DNA of 64,000 nt, taken from positions 32,844 through 96,843 of the forward strand of contig JBHEOO010000008.1 in the NCBI GenBank assembly GCA_046260765.1, in the 5' to 3' direction. Positions 62,657 through 64,000 of the stretch are shown here, piece after piece. The position numbers were made by a program, and so were the translations under genes. Each line of letters opens with the position of its first letter. The stretch's first letter is position 1. A model generated the notes under the pieces. The model was given only the letters and a program-made list of their open reading frames with translations. It was not told where the DNA came from and did no database searches. Source of the DNA: Chromatocurvus sp046260765. Its GTDB lineage: Bacteria; Pseudomonadota; Gammaproteobacteria; Pseudomonadales; Halieaceae.

Positions 62657-63895
62657 ATGAAACGCTACGACGTTCTTGTTGTTGGTGCCGGCATCATCGG
62701 CCTGTCCATTGCCTGGCAGCTGCGCCGCCGCAGCAATCTTCGCATTGTCGTCTGCGAGCGCGGGCCCGGCGTTGGCGCGGGCTCCACCGGGGCCTCATCG
62801 GCGATCTGCCGTTACCGCTACTCTGCCGACAAAATGGTGCAGCTGGCGCGGGATGGCATTGGCGCCTATCAGCAGTGGAATGCCTACCTCGGCCAGCCTG
62901 ACACGCGCGCCAGTTTTCAGGCAGACGGCGTTCTATGGATGCCGGGCGAGGACACCGGCTGGTCTGAACGGGAGCACGTGCGACTGGCAGCGCTCGGTGT
63001 GCGAACGAGCATTCTTACCGACCAGGAACTGCAGGCCATGTTTCCCGCGCTGAACCCCTGCCCTATATGCCCTGATCTCGCTACTGCGGAATCACATGAC
63101 TGCAGAGCGGGCAGCCGTCACCTGCTTGAGACCGACGGCGGCTGGATGGATCCGGTGAGTGCCGCGCAGGATACCGCCGACGCCCTGCGCAGCGCCGGCG
63201 TCGCGCTGCGCTACGGCACCGAGGTAACAGAGGTCCGCTCACAGGGAGGCCGCGTAACCGGCGCCACCTTCAGCGATGGCGAGGAGATCAGCACCGATCT
63301 CATGATAAACGCCGCAGGGCCGTGGTGTAACACTGTGTATCAGGCTGCAGGTGTTGAAGCACCGATGCAGATGGATCCCGTACGAATACAGGTGGTCCAC
63401 CTCGACCGGCCAACGGGACTGACTGGTAAACTACCGGTCACCCTGGATATGGCCTCGGGCGTCTATTTCCGCACCCAGAATCGCGGGCAGCAACTCCTGG
63501 TCAGCTCTGTTCGAGAGGAGGATGAGCGCGAAACTGTCGACAACCCGGATAATTTCCTCAAAGTCGCAGACGATCTCTTCCGCGCGGAAAAACTGCATCT
63601 TCTACAGCATCGACTTCGCGGCTTTTCGGTTGAAGGGAAAGTCAGGGACTACTGCGGACTGTACACAGTGAACCAGGTGGATGTGCATCCCGTTGTCGGC
63701 CCCTGGGCGCTGGATGGTCTCTGGGTGGCCAATGGTTTCAGCGGCCACGGCTTCAAGCTTGCGCCGGCCATCGGCGCGCTTGTCGCGCGTGCATTAGTCG
63801 GCAGTTGCAGCGACTTTGATTGCGATATTGACCTGGCTTATCTGTCGCCAGACCGCAAGCCGATCACGGCAGACTCACGGTCGGTGTTGGCCTGA
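62657..63895 (+). CDS. FAD-dependent amino-acid-oxidase-type oxidoreductase
   Basis: A 412-residue flavoprotein of the DAO/sarcosine-oxidase-like superfamily. DVLVVGAGIIGLSIAWQLRRR is the FAD-binding Rossmann motif, GAGSTGASSAICRYRYS follows, and VANGFSGHGFKLAPAIGAL near the C-terminus is the second FAD motif. The substrate cannot be told. A start ATG follows the intergenic TTAACGC. Confidence 0.88.
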   Translation: MKRYDVLVVGAGIIGLSIAWQLRRRSNLRIVVCERGPGVGAGSTGASSAICRYRYSADKMVQLARDGIGAYQQWNAYLGQPDTRASFQADGVLWMPGEDTGWSEREHVRLAALGVRTSILTDQELQAMFPALNPCPICPDLATAESHDCRAGSRHLLETDGGWMDPVSAAQDTADALRSAGVALRYGTEVTEVRSQGGRVTGATFSDGEEISTDLMINAAGPWCNTVYQAAGVEAPMQMDPVRIQVVHLDRPTGLTGKLPVTLDMASGVYFRTQNRGQQLLVSSVREEDERETVDNPDNFLKVADDLFRAEKLHLLQHRLRGFSVEGKVRDYCGLYTVNQVDVHPVVGPWALDGLWVANGFSGHGFKLAPAIGALVARALVGSCSDFDCDIDLAYLSPDRKPITADSRSVLA

Positions 63896-63949
63896 AGGAC
63901 CTTCAACGAGTCCCGCTCGCGGTGTTACTAAAGAGTGTGCCACGGGCCG

Positions 63950-64000
63950 TTACGATGATTTGTCCTGCACCGCCACCTTCGGTACACCCATCAGCGAACT
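63950..64000 (-). CDS. Possible 3' end of a leftward gene (partial)
   Basis: On the minus strand the last 51 bases read as 16 codons ending ...GVPKVAVQDKSS and TAA. The frame is open to the right edge, but it is too short to identify or confirm. Confidence 0.25.
   Translation of the reverse strand, partial: SSLMGVPKVAVQDKSS

Noticed and set aside
1..64000. tRNA or rRNA genes
   Set aside because: No cloverleaf-like sequence or rRNA segment was noticed in the intergenic regions; this was judged by eye and a covariance-model search would be decisive.

Overview
The window is a gammaproteobacterial chromosome fragment of high GC content. It carries an almost complete photosynthesis gene cluster (about 17.9-60.0 kb) set between ordinary housekeeping genes. 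The housekeeping synteny (hemCDX next to argH; lptM-lysA-dapF-DUF484-xerC-HAD; glnK-amtB; ubiK-comM-rep-cytochrome c5) is typical of Gammaproteobacteria. The cluster has type-II reaction centre genes (pufLM, puhA), a tetraheme PufC, LH1 only, and the oxygen-dependent cyclase acsF with no bchE in view. This combination points to an aerobic anoxygenic phototroph, most likely of the NOR5/OM60 (Halieaceae, Congregibacter-like) type. The taxonomic placement is inference from gene content, not from a marker-gene tree.

Layout. 1-2.8 kb (-): hemC-hemD-hemX, with hemX running off the left edge. 2.9-9.1 kb (+): argH, then the tightly overlapping lptM-lysA-dapF-DUF484-xerC-HAD run. 9.2-11.3 kb (-): PII-amtB-PII with a sigma54-like promoter and NtrC-like sites. 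11.6-15.5 kb (+): ubiK, comM, rep. 15.6-17.9 kb: cytochrome c5 (-), GST and a DUF3080 lipoprotein (+).

Photosynthesis cluster, by probable transcription unit: BLUF photoreceptor (-) divergent from acsF (+); bchG-bch2-bchP-small membrane protein (-); ppsR (-); bchFNBHLM-lhaA-puhABCE (+, about 13 kb, mostly overlapping genes); hemN (+); idi (-); crtE-crtF-bchC-bchX-bchY-bchZ-pufQ-like-pufL-pufM-pufC-(possible small ORF)-pufB-pufA (-); crtC (+); crtI-crtB (-); an IS3-type transposase remnant broken by a 10-N assembly gap; bchI-bchD-bchO (-). Together these cover protoporphyrin IX to bacteriochlorophyll a, the spheroidene/spirilloxanthin-type carotenoid branch (no crtD seen), the reaction centre, LH1 and assembly factors.

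Regulation visible in the sequence. Ten perfect TGT-N12-ACA (PpsR/CrtJ-type) palindromes lie at photosynthesis promoters: acsF, bchG (two), bchF, hemN, bchC (two), crtE/crtC (two), bchI. In several, one half-site reads TTGACA and doubles as the -35 box. The bchG promoter is placed so that its transcript would begin at or very near the ATG. The puf segment is rich in strong RNA hairpins between and after its genes. The BLUF protein keeps all five diagnostic residues at AppA spacing, so a blue-light sensor lies inside the cluster beside PpsR control.

After the cluster (60.3-64 kb, +) come an alpha/beta hydrolase, a DUF3422 membrane protein and an FAD-dependent oxidoreductase, and possibly the 3' end of a leftward gene at the right edge.
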